Shown: positions 21,236 to 33,486, numbered from the stretch's first letter. The stretch is 64,000 nt of DNA from Golubevia sp. BC0850 (GCA_012976225.1 JAAVVG010000019.1:248001-312000); one strand, 5' to 3'. Program-made: numbers and translations. Notes: a model not told the origin generated them from the sequence alone.

Positions 21236-23284
21236 ATGGTCTCTTCAACTCACTTTCTTTCTTCTCTTTTGATTCTTTCACTGTCTTTCACTTCAATCTT
21301 CGCCTCACCCTCAAACCTCCATGATGCGGACACCTTCAAAAGAGAGGTCGTCCCAAGAAGCTTCAATCAAACCGCTTTAGCAACTTGTAAAAGCATCGCT
21401 TCCAACATTTCCTCTGATTCAGATGTCTACTACTTTGGTGCGATCCAATACTCTCAGCTCATCAAGCACTACATGGTGAGTAGGAAAGCGGGAAGGGGTA
21501 AAGAGTGATGCGTTCAAACTCAGCGGATCCGTCTGCTCCCTCCCGAACAAAGTTGAATCTCTTTTCTTCACCCGGCGCTTCCTCTCTTTTCAACGACAGA
21601 CCACTTCGAAACAACTTCCAGCTTGTGTCTTCTTACCAACCAAGCCAGAAGACATCGCTGTCGCTGTGAGTTTCTCAAGACTCATCACCGCTCTAGCCTC
21701 AACAACTAACTCAAACCCTCACTACCTAGATCAAAATCATAGGATCAGACCGTACCGAGTTCGCCATCTCTTCTGGTAGTCATGCCTCGAATCAGGGATT
21801 CAGTTCTACGAAGGGAGTTCACATCTCGATGAAAGGCTTCCAACAGGTGGAGCTTTCCTCCGACAAGTCTTACGTCGATGTTGGCCCTGGTAACATTTGG
21901 GACAATGTTTATGCTGTTCTCGAAGGCTCTGGAGTCAATGTAGTGAGTTGTACAAATGAGAGATTAGAAGCAGGCAGCAAACAGAAGACCGGAATTCCCT
22001 ACTGAAGCTACAACTCTTCTTCCCTCCTTCCTAGGTCGGTGGCCGTGTAACTGGAGTTGGTGTCGGAGGTTTCATTACTGGTGGTGGTGGATTCTCGTGG
22101 AAGTCAAACCAACATGGTGAGTAGCGGAAGCGGAAGTGGAAGATCCGTCCTACCCCTATTCTTCGACTAAACTTTTTCTCTTACCCCTCACCCTCATTAT
22201 AGGTCTCACCACTGACACTTTGATCTCGGCTGACATCGTTCTACCGGATGGAACTTTGAAGACTATTACCTCTGCCGACGAGGATCTCTTCTTTGCTATC
22301 AAGGGAGGAGGAAACTCACTAGGAGTCGTGTACAATTTCCGCCTTCAAACCAACCCTCAAAGCAATCAAGTTTATGGAGGTCTTCAAACCTATACCTTTG
22401 ATCAATTGGACGCTCTCGTAAACGCCACCGCAGACTTCTCTACTAACAACAAAGATGAAAAAGCTCAGATCATTCCAACTTTCAACTTCTTGTTAGGTCA
22501 ACCTGGTCTCTCCCTTCTTTACTTCTACGACGGGCCAACTCCTCCAGCAGGAACCTTCGCTGCCTTTGATGGACTCAAGACCTTCACCAGTGGTTTGAAG
22601 GCTCGTTCCTTTGTGAGTCTAGGGTTTTGTTTCTCTTCCCTCGAATTCTCGATTCTCCCTCCCTACGCCTCATTTCTAAAGAGGCGACACAGCTGCACCT
22701 TCTCGATTGACGCTCACATTCCTCTCTCTCTCTCTCTCCTCTGATCGCTTCAGGGAGATCTCGTTCGCTCTGCCCCAGCCAATGCCACTGCCAACAATAG
22801 AGGTCTGTTCCACAGTATCTCAGTCGAAGCTTTCTCTCAACCAGTAGTAGCTCAGATCCTCAACCAAACCAAGTATTATGGAAAGAAGGGTCTATTTCAC
22901 TCTGCCTCCTTCGTCTCATACGATGTCGAGCCTTTCAACATGGATTGGGGTCAAAAATCTGTCGGAGGTCCTTACCCACACGGTCTTAACTCTAACGGAA
23001 AGTCTCCTCTACCTCTCAACATCTACTACGCTTGGACTCTACCTTCTGACGACGCCTTTTGGAAACAAGCAGCTCTGGATACCGCTGAAGTCATCAGAGA
23101 GACTGCTAAGGCTGATGGACAGAACGTCGATGAATTCACCATCTACCCCAATTACGCTTTGAAAGGAACAAAGGCAAAAGATCTTTACACTCAAGCAAAT
23201 GCTGATAGGTTGGAAAGCATCAGAAAGCAGAATGATCCAAATGATGTCATGAAGCTCACCACTTTCTTTGACTTCACCGCTTAA
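21236..23284 (+). CDS. Secreted FAD-linked oxidase, berberine-bridge-enzyme type
   Basis: Predicted exons 21236-21475, 21600-21665, 21730-21942, 22035-22116, 22203-22612 and 22754-23284 join in frame to 513 residues. The N-terminus is a signal peptide (Ser/Leu-rich core ending near SIFAS). The PCMH/FAD_binding_4 domain is clear: KPEDIAVA, SSGSHASNQGF (the His of the SGxH motif is the usual covalent FAD site), GRVTGVGVGGFITGGGGFSW, and DLFFAIKGGGNSLGVV. The C-terminal BBE domain includes the YPNYAL stretch. Several Asn-x-Ser/Thr sites suit secretion. Such enzymes oxidise alcohols, sugars or alkaloid-type amines with O2 and make H2O2. A carbohydrate or plant-alcohol substrate is a guess. Whether the second covalent site (Cys) is present was not obvious: the GRVTG segment lacks the usual Cys. 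Confidence 0.88.
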
Positions 23285-23794
23285 GTTTTGTTCTGCTCCT
23301 CTTTCTTTATTTTTCTCTGTTGTCCAAGCTGTTCTAAAGTACATCCTCTCAAGTTCTTTACACACACCTATTTACACTTAAACTGTAATTTCGTCCTTAT
23401 TCAGTGTGTTGATTTGTTTGTCATTGTCGTCTCGTCTGAGTTCGACGTCGTCGCATCGTTCTTTTCACCCTCTTGATGTACCCTCCTACTTCGAGAGATC
23501 AACGATCAATCGATCAAGTTTTGATCTCTACGGAAACCCTCTACAGATGATTGACAAATTCTGCGAGTTCGCTATCACTCGAAACTTTGGGACCGATGGA
23601 AAGGAATTGAGGGTTCGATTGCCATAAACAAGTGAGAATGAGCAGATAGCAAGATTTACAAAGATTCAAACACGGCGCTTTGATACAAATATGGAGAAAA
23701 GTGAAGTCACTAGGGAAAGAGGGAGAAAGAAACAAGCTATTTACAATTAATGACCACGGGAGTTCGATTTCAGATTCAACCAGATCTTGCCTTC
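23285..23794. other. Convergent 3' intergenic region
   Basis: About 500 bp between the oxidase (+) and the RCR-like gene (-). T-rich and without coding signal. Confidence 0.5.
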
Positions 23795-24525
23795 TCAGGT
23801 CTCTTTCGGCTGATAAGAAGGAGGAGGTGGTCCAGGAGGAGGTCTATAACCATCAACCGTTTCAAAATCGTCTTTGGGAGGGTTAGGAGGAGGAGGATAA
23901 TGAGTCTGACCGGCTCCAGTTCCCGATCCAGGACCTTGATACTCGAAGTTACTCCCATTTTGCTGATAATACTGATTTCCGTATAATTGAGTATTCATGT
24001 AAGGATTTTGATTTTGTTGAGCTTGAGCGTAAGGATTTGAATAATTTGGATTGTTGTTTGGAGGATTGGCTGAATTGACGAAAGCGTTGTATCGACGACG
24101 ACGAATTCCAGCTGTGATTACTGCAGCTAATATTAGGAAAAGAGCTACAATACCGATACCCTGAGGAAGAGAGGAGGGAAAGGTGAAGGACGATAAAGAT
24201 GAGATGGAGGTTCAATTGGCTTGTGCTGCGCTGCTACCAATTCCTTCTCGAGAACTTTTGACTCCTCTTTCTCATTTCTCGACGAGATTTGAAGTATAAA
24301 AGCATAGCACTTCAAGCTCCACAGGAGTCTGAGAGTTGATTCCCTTTGTGGATGAGCTGCAACCAGCTCTAGCCAAGTCCTCAGTAAAGACCGACCAACT
24401 TCTACATATTTGTTACTCACGATTCCAACTCTTGTACCATAACTGAGACCATCATCGCAGTCTCTATTGTAGCCGTTACCACAATTGTATTGCCTCTTGC
24501 CGAGCACAGAAGTCACTGAAGGCAT
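23795..24525 (-). CDS. RCR-like single-pass membrane protein with C-terminal PPxY motif (copy A)
   Basis: Two exons, 24525-24421 and 24160-23795, join in frame to 156 residues. A short Cys-containing N-terminus (QYNCGNGYNRDCDDG) precedes one membrane helix, GIVALFLILAAVITAGI, then RRRRY as the inside-positive stop. The cytosolic tail is Asn/Gln/Tyr-rich and ends PPPPSYQPKET. Yeast Rcr1/Rcr2 have this layout and use PPxY to recruit the ubiquitin ligase Rsp5 for membrane-protein sorting and chitin control. That role is inferred. A paralogue lies just upstream on the same strand. An open frame continues upstream of the ATG, but its sequence is unlike the family, so the start at 24525 is preferred. 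Confidence 0.75.
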
Positions 24526-25048
24526 CCGGATTTGATTACTGGATTGGAGATGGGAAGCTTGCTCGAACGCCTCTAATGCCAATCGTATTATAATTGGAAG
24601 TGGAATTGAGGTGTTCGCTTGGATTACCAGAAATTGATGATCGAACTGTAGAATATATAGAAGTTTTGAAACTTTTGATGGAAGTGTGATGTGGGAGAGA
24701 AGCAAGATTGGAATTTACGCCATCTCCTCAAGGTCTTCCACATTGCCTCTCGACCTTCAACTTCATCTTGCTTGTCACTCATTTCATTCATTGAAAGCTA
24801 CACATTAGTCATGATTCAGAAGAAGAGGCCTCAGGGCAAAAATAGCTACAAATTCAGCGTTACACTCCACAGTCCACAACAAAGAAATCAAAATGAAAGA
24901 ACCAAGAGAAATGATTACAAGACATAGACCTGATCTAGAATTGGCAAAGAGAGTCCTATAGACATTAGAGAGATTATACGAATCAAACAAAGAGGGGAAT
25001 GAGTGGTCACATCGAGACAACCGAAAAACGAACCAGGATGCCTACACG
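24526..25048. other. Intergenic between the two RCR-like genes
   Basis: About 520 bp containing copy A's promoter and copy B's 3' end. Apart from the TATA-like site listed separately, nothing recognised. Confidence 0.5.
24651..24660 (-). promoter_or_regulatory. TATA-like box of RCR-like copy A
   Basis: The minus strand reads CTATATATTC about 130 bp before the ATG of copy A. Confidence 0.4.
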
Positions 25049-25962
25049 TTAGGTTTCCTTCTGATAAGTTGGAGGGGGAGGACCCGGAGGAGGAGCATAA
25101 TTTCCAGTTTGACTTGGATTGAAAGGTTGACCATCAACCATTTCACCTTCAGATTCTTTCGTAGGAGGAGCACCTTGAGGTGGCGGGTATTGATTGTATC
25201 CAACAGCTGGTGATTGAGCGTTGTATCCTTGATTGTAACCTCCTTGAGCATATCCTTGTTGATATTGTGATTGTCCTCCTGCTGCGTATGGGTTTGAAGT
25301 TTGATTATTATTGGCACTGCTGGTTGCGAAAGATGTTGAATTGAATTGAGCTCTTCTCCTTCTACGAACGCAGAGTGATAGGAAGATGATCACTAGAAGG
25401 ACTGCTACTGCAATTCCAATACCTAGGTTTAGAAAGAAAAGTGGAAAGAAGGGGAAAGATTGAAGGTCAGAAAGAGGTTTGGAGATAATCCTTGGCGTTA
25501 GCTCAGATGGAAGAAGTGAATGGTTTGTCTTCCCATCAAACATGTCTTTTTCCGGAACTTGTACGTCATTTTGAAAAAATTCATGTCTTAGATTAAGCAG
25601 CGCGGCTGACAAACCAGGAGAAAAGAGCATGTTGAAGAGGGGATCTAATCCAACTCATCATTCAGCTTCTCCACATCCAGATATGAATTTGAGACTCGCT
25701 TTCTACCTTGATCTAATCCAACCTGTTTCTCTTCTAGTTCACCATGACTTTCTGATTCATGCTACCTCCCTCCACCTGTACTAGACAGATGCCAACCAAA
25801 AGACTCACCTAGCCCAATGCGTCCTCCTCGTGAGAATCCGTTGTCGCTAACACAGTAACAACCTCTAAACGTTCGACAAACTAGACGACTACCATCAGCA
25901 CACTGTTGATTCTGTCTTGGTAACAGAGGATTGTATGATTCGTTCTCGAATAGAGCGGGCAT
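25049..25962 (-). CDS. RCR-like single-pass membrane protein with C-terminal PPxY motif (copy B)
   Basis: Two exons, 25962-25809 and 25422-25049, join in frame to 175 residues. The order matches copy A: a Cys-bearing N-terminus (CADGSRLVCRTFRGCYC), one membrane helix (GIAVAVLLVIIFLSLCV), a basic RRRRR stop, a Gln/Gly/Tyr-rich tail with YQQGYAQGGYNQGYN repeats, and PPPPTYQKET at the end. The last ~12 residues of A and B are nearly the same (PPPGPPPPxYQ then KET), so the PPxY terminus is under constraint. Probably a tandem duplicate of copy A. The N-terminal domains differ more, which suggests distinct outer partners. Adaptor function for an Rsp5-type ligase is inferred. The first intron (about 390 bp) is long for this window. 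Confidence 0.75.
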
Positions 25963-26545
25963 TGTTGAGTTGTGTGGAGGTGCAGTTGATTTTGATGAAT
26001 GTGCTATTGAAAGATTAGAAGAAGAAGATTGAGGTTCGATCGAGTAGAAGTAGAAGTTTCTTTGAAGTAGATTCTTTGAGTGAATCGATTTGATAGAAAA
26101 GAGTCGTTGTGGAGAGAAAGAGGGGAGATGTTCTAAAAGAAGATTCCTTATAAACGCAGCTCTGAGATTGTCAGCCCATGTAGCTCAGAAAAGCTGTGTC
26201 AATTCAAAATCACCCTCAACTTGGCGCAGTCTCGATTTGAAATTTCGGAAATGTACATTCAGGCATTTGAAAAGAAAGAAAAGAAAAGCAGAAGGTGAGA
26301 TAGAAGAAACGAAGTAAAGTGGCAAACGGAGATTAAAGGTTAAAGGGAACAAGAGAGAAACGTGAAACCAAAGACGACAGCAGAAGTTGAAATGATAAAA
26401 GAGAGACAGAGAAAGATGAAAGAGCAGAAATCAATAGAAAGAAGCAGAGACAGAGAAAGAGAGTAAGTCCAAAAAGAAAAAAAGTGTCCGCCACCAAACG
26501 AGGTTCCATGCTCTACAGTTAAATGTTCTAACAAATTTACACAGA
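25963..26545. other. Intergenic, promoter of RCR-like copy B
   Basis: About 580 bp. CCTTATAAAC at 26146-26155 may be a TATA box about 185 bp before copy B's ATG. The rest is purine-rich and non-coding as far as seen. Confidence 0.4.
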
Positions 26546-29500
26546 TCAAGCCTTAATCCTAATCGAACCTTCAGGCAATTCTTCCAACATTTCCAATGCG
26601 ACCTTTGGTTTTTTCCTACCCATTACCAAATCCTCAGGCATCCCTTCTCTCTGACCGATAACTTGAGAAGGAGTTGGAGTTCTAGGAGGAGAAGAACTTG
26701 ATGTAGATCTAGAAGGGGATTCGGATCTGGAAGAAGATCTTGATAAAGAAGGAGTTTGGATTGGAATTGAAGTTGAAGCTAACATTGGAAAAGTTGGTGG
26801 CATTAGGATTCCATTCGGAATGGTGGATTCAGTTGTTGAGGTTGGTGGATTGGTCGGTACGGGAGCTGGAGTTGGAGTTACGATTGGAGTCGGAGTTGGA
26901 GTTCCGATTGGAGTTGGAGTTGTAGGAGCTGTTAGAGGATAATCCCATGGTCTAGGAACTAAAGCTAAAGGCATAAACCAAGTAGCAGCAACTACTACTC
27001 CATTCCCTTTATCTTGTTGTTGAATAGCTTTGAATTCAACATCCATGTACATCGAAACTTCAAAAGGAAGAGAAGGGGGTGAGAGAGAGAGAGATAAAGA
27101 ACAGAACAGAGTCAGAAACGATTGTCCTCAACTGACTCGAAATCTCCACACCCAATTTTTTGGAACTCACTGTATTTAATAAAAGGTAAAAGTTCAGGTA
27201 CACCACCACTCAAGCACATAGTAGATAAAAAGCTCATAAAAGCTCCACTAACCGATTGAGCAGTGCTCAAAAACTTCATACTAGCTTTTGGCATAGTAAT
27301 TTCAAAACCCCACCAATGAACGAAGATCGCCAATCTATCCAAAGGAGGTTGAATGGTTAAATCAGTTCCACTTGCTCTGATAGCTGCACCTGAAACTGAA
27401 GCCATCATATCAAAGGCACCAGAAGCTGAGGCAGAAGCCGTAATGGCAGTAGACGTTGGAGCCATGATTAAGGAAATTGGTGAAACTCCATAAGGTAGAG
27501 AAGGAACTTCTGGTAGGTTGAAGGAAGGGAATGAAGTGGTTGAGGTCGAGGTTGAAGAAAGATTGGGATCTTCGATGGTTGAAGCTGAGTTGATGGAAAG
27601 GTCTGGATTCAAATTTGACTCGAGAGACTCTTTGACGGTTGAAGATTGTTTTTTTGAATTCCACCAAGTCCATAATCCAACTCCTCCAATTCCAATCGCA
27701 GCTGCCGCTGCCATCTCATTCTTGACATTCTCTTCATGAGATCTTTTGATAGCTTCTTCATGTCTTGATTTAAATTTCTTCATCTCATTAGATCGAGTAT
27801 GAGTATGATGAGAATGAGCTTCTGGTTCAGAATGAGATAGAGCACAAGCTTTAAGAGGAACCGGAAGAACATGAGATTCAGTTGTTGATGAAACTTGAAA
27901 TGAAGGAACAGTACTTGAATTTGAAGTGGTGCGTTTTCTAAAATTACCAAAATTGAATTTATTTGATTGAGTAGAAAAAGACTTGTCGTTTTCCACTGCT
28001 TGATCTTGAGCTGAAGCTTCAGATTGAAGTTTAGAATTTGCATCTCTACTAGAAACCAATTTCAAAGCCAATTCAGCTTCAGATTTTGAATGATGAAGTT
28101 GATGAAGATTAAAAGCTGAAGCAGGAACTTCTTCAGAAGCAACCTTAGACTTCATTTCCTCAACAATCGTATCTTCCAATTCTGGAATAGCCAAAACTCT
28201 TTCTCCATGTTCATGTAATCCACTAGCTTGAACAGGTAATTTCATAGCTCTCAATTCTCCGATAATTCCATTAGCGATGTTAGCATCCATCAAAGCACTC
28301 TTTAATTGTTTAAGTTCTTGAGCTGTTGCTAAAGGTATCGTTTGAGTCTTCCTCTGTTGACCTTCCTTTCCTTTCCCTTTCTTTGAAGAAATTTGTTGAG
28401 GAGAAATGGGAGGTGGAATTGGAGAATTTGAACTTAAACCAGTTCCACCATTAATGACATGTTCTAAAACTCTAGCATGTCTTGCAGCAATAGCTTGACG
28501 TTTATTAACTTTAGCTTTTGAAAGTCTACGTTTTCTACCTCTTGCATCATGAATTCCATTTTCATCCCAAGAGAATTGAAGTTCCCCAACTTCTTTCCCT
28601 TCCTTGTCAGTAGAGTTGATGACTTCCATCTTAACCTTTAATTTCTTTCCCTCCTCACTTTCCCTCTTCTTCAACTTCTTCTTCTCTTTCTCTTCTTTCA
28701 ACAACTTCTTCTTATCTTCTTTATCCCATTTAGATTTCAGTTCTTCAGGATCCAAATCCAAATCTACATTTCCATTCCTGATTTTAGATTGATCTAAAGC
28801 TTCTTCTCTAGCATCTAAAGCTTCATCAATAGATGGTGAAAAACTAACTCTCCTAGTAGGTTGACCTGAAGATCTTGCTAATTCTTGTCTTGATTTCGAA
28901 TGAGAAGTTACTAAAGCTGGTACAGAGACTGAATGAGTTGGATGAGAATAAGGAGATCGACCTCTACTTTGAGGAGATGACTGCTTTGGAGATCCGAAGA
29001 TAGGGAACTTGAATGGAATGATAACCTTTGAAGAATCAGAATTTGAGAAACTTGAAGAACGGGGTTTCTTTGGTGTTGAAGTACTTCTTTCTGGAATACT
29101 AGGTGCATCGGATTCCGAGGGTTGCTTTTCTTCTGAAATTTCTCCTTCTTCCTTCAGCCCTTCTTCATCATCTGCCTTGTCTTCATTTGTTTCTGCTTCT
29201 CTTCGTTCCTCACTTTGGTTGACCTTCTCCTCTTCTTCCGCTGGCTGAGGAGCTACCTGTTGTGATTTCTCCTGCCGTTTCTCACCCTTCTTCTCCTTCG
29301 ACCCAGTCAAGGTCGAAGTTGACTGACTATTCTTTCTATTTCTGAAATTGAATTTGAAAGCATCTACTGAGAAACGCTTGCGAGTTGAGGAAGGAGAAGG
29401 GAAATTTAGATTTGACTCAGGGGTAGTGCAAGCTGGGATACTGTTTGAGCTCTCTTGAGGCTGATCTTCTGATTCTAATTGAATGGCTTGTGAAGTTGAA

Positions 29501-29559
29501 GTTGATCTAGAAGGGAAATCTTCAGTTGATGAAATTGAGGTTGGTGTTGTGGGTGTCAT
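26546..29559 (-). CDS. Large conserved fungal protein of unknown function
   Basis: Two exons, 29559-27171 and 27057-26546, join in frame to 966 residues. The first ~500 residues are low-complexity and Ser/Lys/Glu-rich, with a charged coiled-coil-like stretch (KEDKKK, EKEKKKLKKR). Then a Gly/Ala-rich helix-like segment (AAAAAIGIGGVGLWTWW) could be a membrane segment. The most structured part spans the intron: IFVHWWGFEITMPKASM, ELLPFIKYISMYMDVEF, and VVVAATWFMPLALVPRPWDY. This block looks well conserved and I believe it recurs in other fungi, but I know no function for it. The tail is Pro/Thr-rich (a TPTP repeat) and Ser-rich. It is divergent from a drug exporter across about 900 bp. Confidence 0.75.
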
Positions 29560-30467
29560 TAGGGGAACGCAGCAGATGTTGGGATTGGGTTGGATTGGAT
29601 TGGACTGGCTGATGTTGCTGCAAGCTTGGATTTGAATGAGTTGGGTATTGAGTTGATGATGGTGAATCGTTAAGTTCTTGGCTCGTTAACAAGGAATCTG
29701 TTTCGTTAGTCGTGAATCGTAAAGAGTTGGTAGGATGGTGTTGTGGTTTGCGGGTCAAGCAGCTCAAGCTGCCGTTTTGATTGACTCCCCTCTCTCTTTG
29801 AGTCTCTCTCTCTCTCTCTCTCTCTCTCTTCCCTTTTCTCATTGAGCTCCTCCGTCGATTGATCCAACAACCAACATCATGTATGTAATCTTTTCATTCT
29901 GTTCTCTCTTCTTCCTTCCCTTCAAAATCAACTTGAATCCAAGCAGCTCCTTCTCCTCTCTCCTCCTTCCGATCCTCCTCCTTCCTCTCTGCTGCTCCAC
30001 TCCTTCTCGTCTTCGGTCTTTTCCCTGATTTCCTCTGTCGACGTCGGCGCATGAGATGACCAACTCAGCTTCCGTAGGGGAGATCTTCTCAGAACCTCCT
30101 GCTTTTCGGATTTAACTTCCAAAAATTCCCTCCTTACAACGCCGCGCTGACCTCCTGAAGTCCCTTAAGCGTTGCTTACTGTGCACTTCATGGAACTCAA
30201 CTTCCTTTTCAAATCTCTTCATCTTTTCATTCTTTTTTCCGTTCTTTCTTCCTTACCAACACAACCAAACTATCCCATTCCTACAGTAGAATCCTCTCGA
30301 ACATCTCCTTCAAACCTTCGTGAACCTCGTAGTTCTCCAACCATCAAAGTCAGTCATCTCACTAAACCTTCAATCATCTTTCATTCAACAATCTCAACCC
30401 AAAAACCAAATCCAATTCATCCTTAGTTGAACTTTAAACCCCAAGATCTCTATAAGAAAAGCAGGAA
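29560..30467. promoter_or_regulatory. Divergent intergenic region of the unknown gene and DHA1 exporter
   Basis: About 900 bp between outward-facing starts. It contains a CT run at 29803-29829 and long pyrimidine-rich tracts toward 30300. No specific factor site stands out. Confidence 0.45.
29803..29829 (+). repeat. (TC)n microsatellite
   Basis: About 13 uninterrupted TC units upstream of the large unknown gene. Confidence 0.9.
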
Positions 30468-33400
30468 ATGTCAAACTCGCAACATCCATCAGACCTGGAA
30501 AAGAAGGACTCCACTTCTACCTCAAAATCGGAACGTGATCTAACCCTATCAAGAAGACCGTGGCGACTTCATCCAGAGAAGTGGGAAAGGATTTTAAACT
30601 ACGAATATGATGGAAAAGGAACAGAAGAGAATCCATACTTGGTTGACTTCATTGAGAATGATGCTGAGAACCCCATGCTCACAGGTGGGTGCTTTGCTTC
30701 GGCTCTGCGACAAATCAATTTCCTCCTTCTTCCTCCTGCTCGCCGAGTGCTCCTTGAGATCTCGAATGCAAAAAAAAGCAGATTTATTAACGCGCCCTTC
30801 TTTCTCTGCCTTCCAAAAGCCAAACTCTATAGGTGGATGATAGTCCTCTTCGTTTCCGTAGCGACTCTAGCGGTCTCTCTTGCTTCTTCTGCTTATTCTG
30901 GTGCAATCAGTGACATTTCAGAGCACTTTGGGGAGAGCAACACAGTTCGGTAAGTGATACTGAGCCTTTCAAACTCTAATTCCGGTGCTGACGTCTTCCC
31001 CCCTCCCCCCCCGGTTTTCTCCTTATCTCTTTCTCTCTCCCTTCTCCCAGTCTCACACTCGGAGTCTCACTATTTGTGCTTGGATTCGCTTTCGGTCCAC
31101 TATTATGGGCTCCTCTTTCCGAGCTCTATGGAAGGCGGAACACTTTCTTAGTCTCTTACTTCTTCTTAACTCTTTGGAATGGAGTTGCCATCGCATCTCC
31201 TAATTTGAGTGCTCTGCTTGTTTTCAGGTTTTTAGGTGAATAATACTTGCTCTTATGCTCCTTCCGCATGGTCGTCGTGACCGACCGAACGCTTGCCCGA
31301 GTCTTGCCTACCCCATTTTCTCCTGCTGACTCGTTTTACATCAAATTTCTTCCCCTGCTATGACAACAGCTGGAGCTTTCGGTTCATCCCCTTTGACTAA
31401 TGCTGGAGGTACTGTTGCAGATGTGTTTAATGCTAATGATCGGTGAGTCTCAGAAGCCATGTGTCGTGAAGTCGAACGTCGACCCCCGGAAGGATTTTCT
31501 CTGATTAGTCAACTCTCTCGTCTTGAATCTGATTTCAGTGGTCTAGGAATGGCTCTATTCTCTGCCGCACCTTTCCTCGTGAGTCACCTTCTAGAGCTAT
31601 TGTGTTGTGTTTTCTCTCTTCTGATTCGTTGGCTAATTTTACTTTCCCACTTCACCCTTTTACTGGATCTTCTCTCTTTCTCATCAAAAACCGGATTTCT
31701 CTTCTTTTATTCTCAAAGGGTCCTGGTGAGTTGACTGGTCTAGAACAAATCCTTGAGTCGAATCCAAACTGTTTTATCGTCGACAGACGCTGACTCTTTC
31801 TGTCATTCCCGACTTTTTCTCTATCTCTAACTCAGCTCTTGGACCTATCACAGGTGGTTTCCTTTCGATCACTTTAGGTTGGAAAGCTGTCATGGCATTC
31901 TTGACCATCTTCTCTGGAGTCTTAGGACTCATAGGATTTTTAATCTTACCCGAGACCTATGCGCCTCGTCTTCTAAGGGAGAGAGCCGCAAGACTATCCA
32001 AAGCTACCGGTGCCCATTACTTACCTAGAATGGACAAAGGAAAGGATCTGACACCAAAGACTCAGTTCAAGGTTGCTTTGACTAGACCTTGGGTACTTCT
32101 CCTGGAGCCAATCGTTCTGCTTCTCAGTATATACATGTCTATTGTTTGTGAGTACTTACTCTGCAAGGTTTAGAGGTCGGAGCGTCTCTTACAATTGAAC
32201 TGACTTTCCCTATCCTTCTCTCTCCCGTGACAGATGCAACTCTTTACTCTCTGTTCTCTGCTTTCCCCATCGTATTCGAACAAGGTAGAGGTTGGAATGC
32301 TGGTGTTGGAGGTCTTGCGTTCTTAGGAAGTAAGTCTAACCCCTATGCCTTCTCTCACAAGGGGCCGCTCGACGAAGATCATGAATCTAGTTCAATCCAA
32401 ATTAAATCTCAAGTAAATGTTCATCTGACACAACCTTCCTTTCCCCCTTTCTAGTCCTGGTCGGAATGATGATCGCCGTTGCCTACATCATCTTCTACGA
32501 GAATCCAAGATACGTCAAGAAAGCAGAGGCCAATGGTGGAACCAATCCCCCTGAAACTAGACTCTTCTCCGCCCAGCTTGGAGCTCCAGCTCTCGTAATC
32601 GGGCTTGGTTGGTTTGCTGCTACGGATAGCCCTTCGATTCACTTCATGGTTCCAATCATCGCCACAGTCCCCTTCGGCTTCGGTATGGTTGCTGTCTTTC
32701 TGTCCATCATGTCGTATCTGGTCGACTCTTATGTGATCTACGCCGCTTCAGTTCTTGCTGCCAAGTGAGTTTGTTCAAGCGATTAGCGAAGGAGGGGCTG
32801 ATTCCTGTTGCTGAACCTTTTCTGTTGCTGAACCTCCTTCTCTTCCTCGCTCTCTCCTCCTTTCTAGTTCTGTCATGCGAAGTCTGTTCGGATTTGCTTT
32901 CCCCCTCTTCACTCCTATCAGTAAGTTAAATCGAGCCCGGCAAGTTCATTTTCAGCTCTTCTCAAACAGTCTGACTGACTTTCCCCTCTCTCTCTGCCCC
33001 CTATCCTTCCTCTTTGACTTTCAGTGTATGAGGTAAGTGTCTCTCGACTTGAAACAAGCTCATATCCGTGAAGACGAAGGATAACAGACTATTGATGTTC
33101 TAACTTGTCCCATCCACCCGTTGACTGACTCTCTCTCTCTCTCTCTCTCTCCTTCCTCTATCTAGAACGTCGGAATTCACTGGGGACCTGCGATTGCCGG
33201 TTTCCTAGCGTTGGCATGTCTACCCTTCCCCTTCGTCTTCGCCAAATACGGAGGACCGATCAGGGAGAAATGCAAGTACGCCAACGAAGCTGCCGAGACC
33301 CTCAAGCTCATGAGAAGCGGAGGTGTCAAAGATTCGGATGAAGAAGAGAAAGAAAATCAAGAAGATGCCAGAGAGAATCAAAAGGAAGATGGACCAACTC

Positions 33401-33486
33401 AACCAAGATCCGAGTTGTCTCATCAAACCAACTCTGTCTCCTCTCACGGCGGTAGTGACGATGTCGATCACATCAGGCGTTCATAG
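30468..33486 (+). CDS. MFS drug/polyamine:H+ antiporter, DHA1 family
   Basis: Twelve exons join in frame to 583 residues: 30468-30684, 30820-30949, 31051-31235, 31370-31442, 31539-31578, 31719-31725, 31836-32147, 32234-32329, 32455-32764, 32868-32920, 33025-33032 and 33166-33486. Family marks are the DIS..FG start of helix 1, [16 protein letters not shown] (motif A, loop 2-3), [28 protein letters not shown] (antiporter motif C in helix 5), and LPETYAP with a charged central loop. The C-terminus is acidic with a Ser-rich end. It exports drugs, polyamines or toxic metabolites from the plasma membrane. Exons 6 (7 nt) and 11 (8 nt) are microexons, and the first of them encodes the start of motif C. 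The substrate is not readable. Confidence 0.88.
31719..31725 (+). other. 7-nt microexon of the DHA1 exporter
   Basis: CTCAAAG, then GGTCCTG, then GTGAGT. It adds Gly-Pro plus one base and restores GPALGPITG between flanking exons. Skipping it would break the frame. Confidence 0.72.
33025..33032 (+). other. 8-nt microexon of the DHA1 exporter
   Basis: TTTCAG, then TGTATGAG, then GTAAGT. With one base from the previous exon it encodes Met-Tyr-Glu and joins PLFTPI to NVGIHWG, in frame. Confidence 0.72.

Noticed and set aside
24526-24705. Upstream extension of RCR-like copy A
   Set aside because: The frame is open, but the residues are unlike the family, and a TATA-like site lies inside it at 24651-24660.
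28604-28792. Phe/Ser-rich plus-strand frame within the large unknown gene
   Set aside because: Antisense of its Lys/Glu-rich coding stretch.
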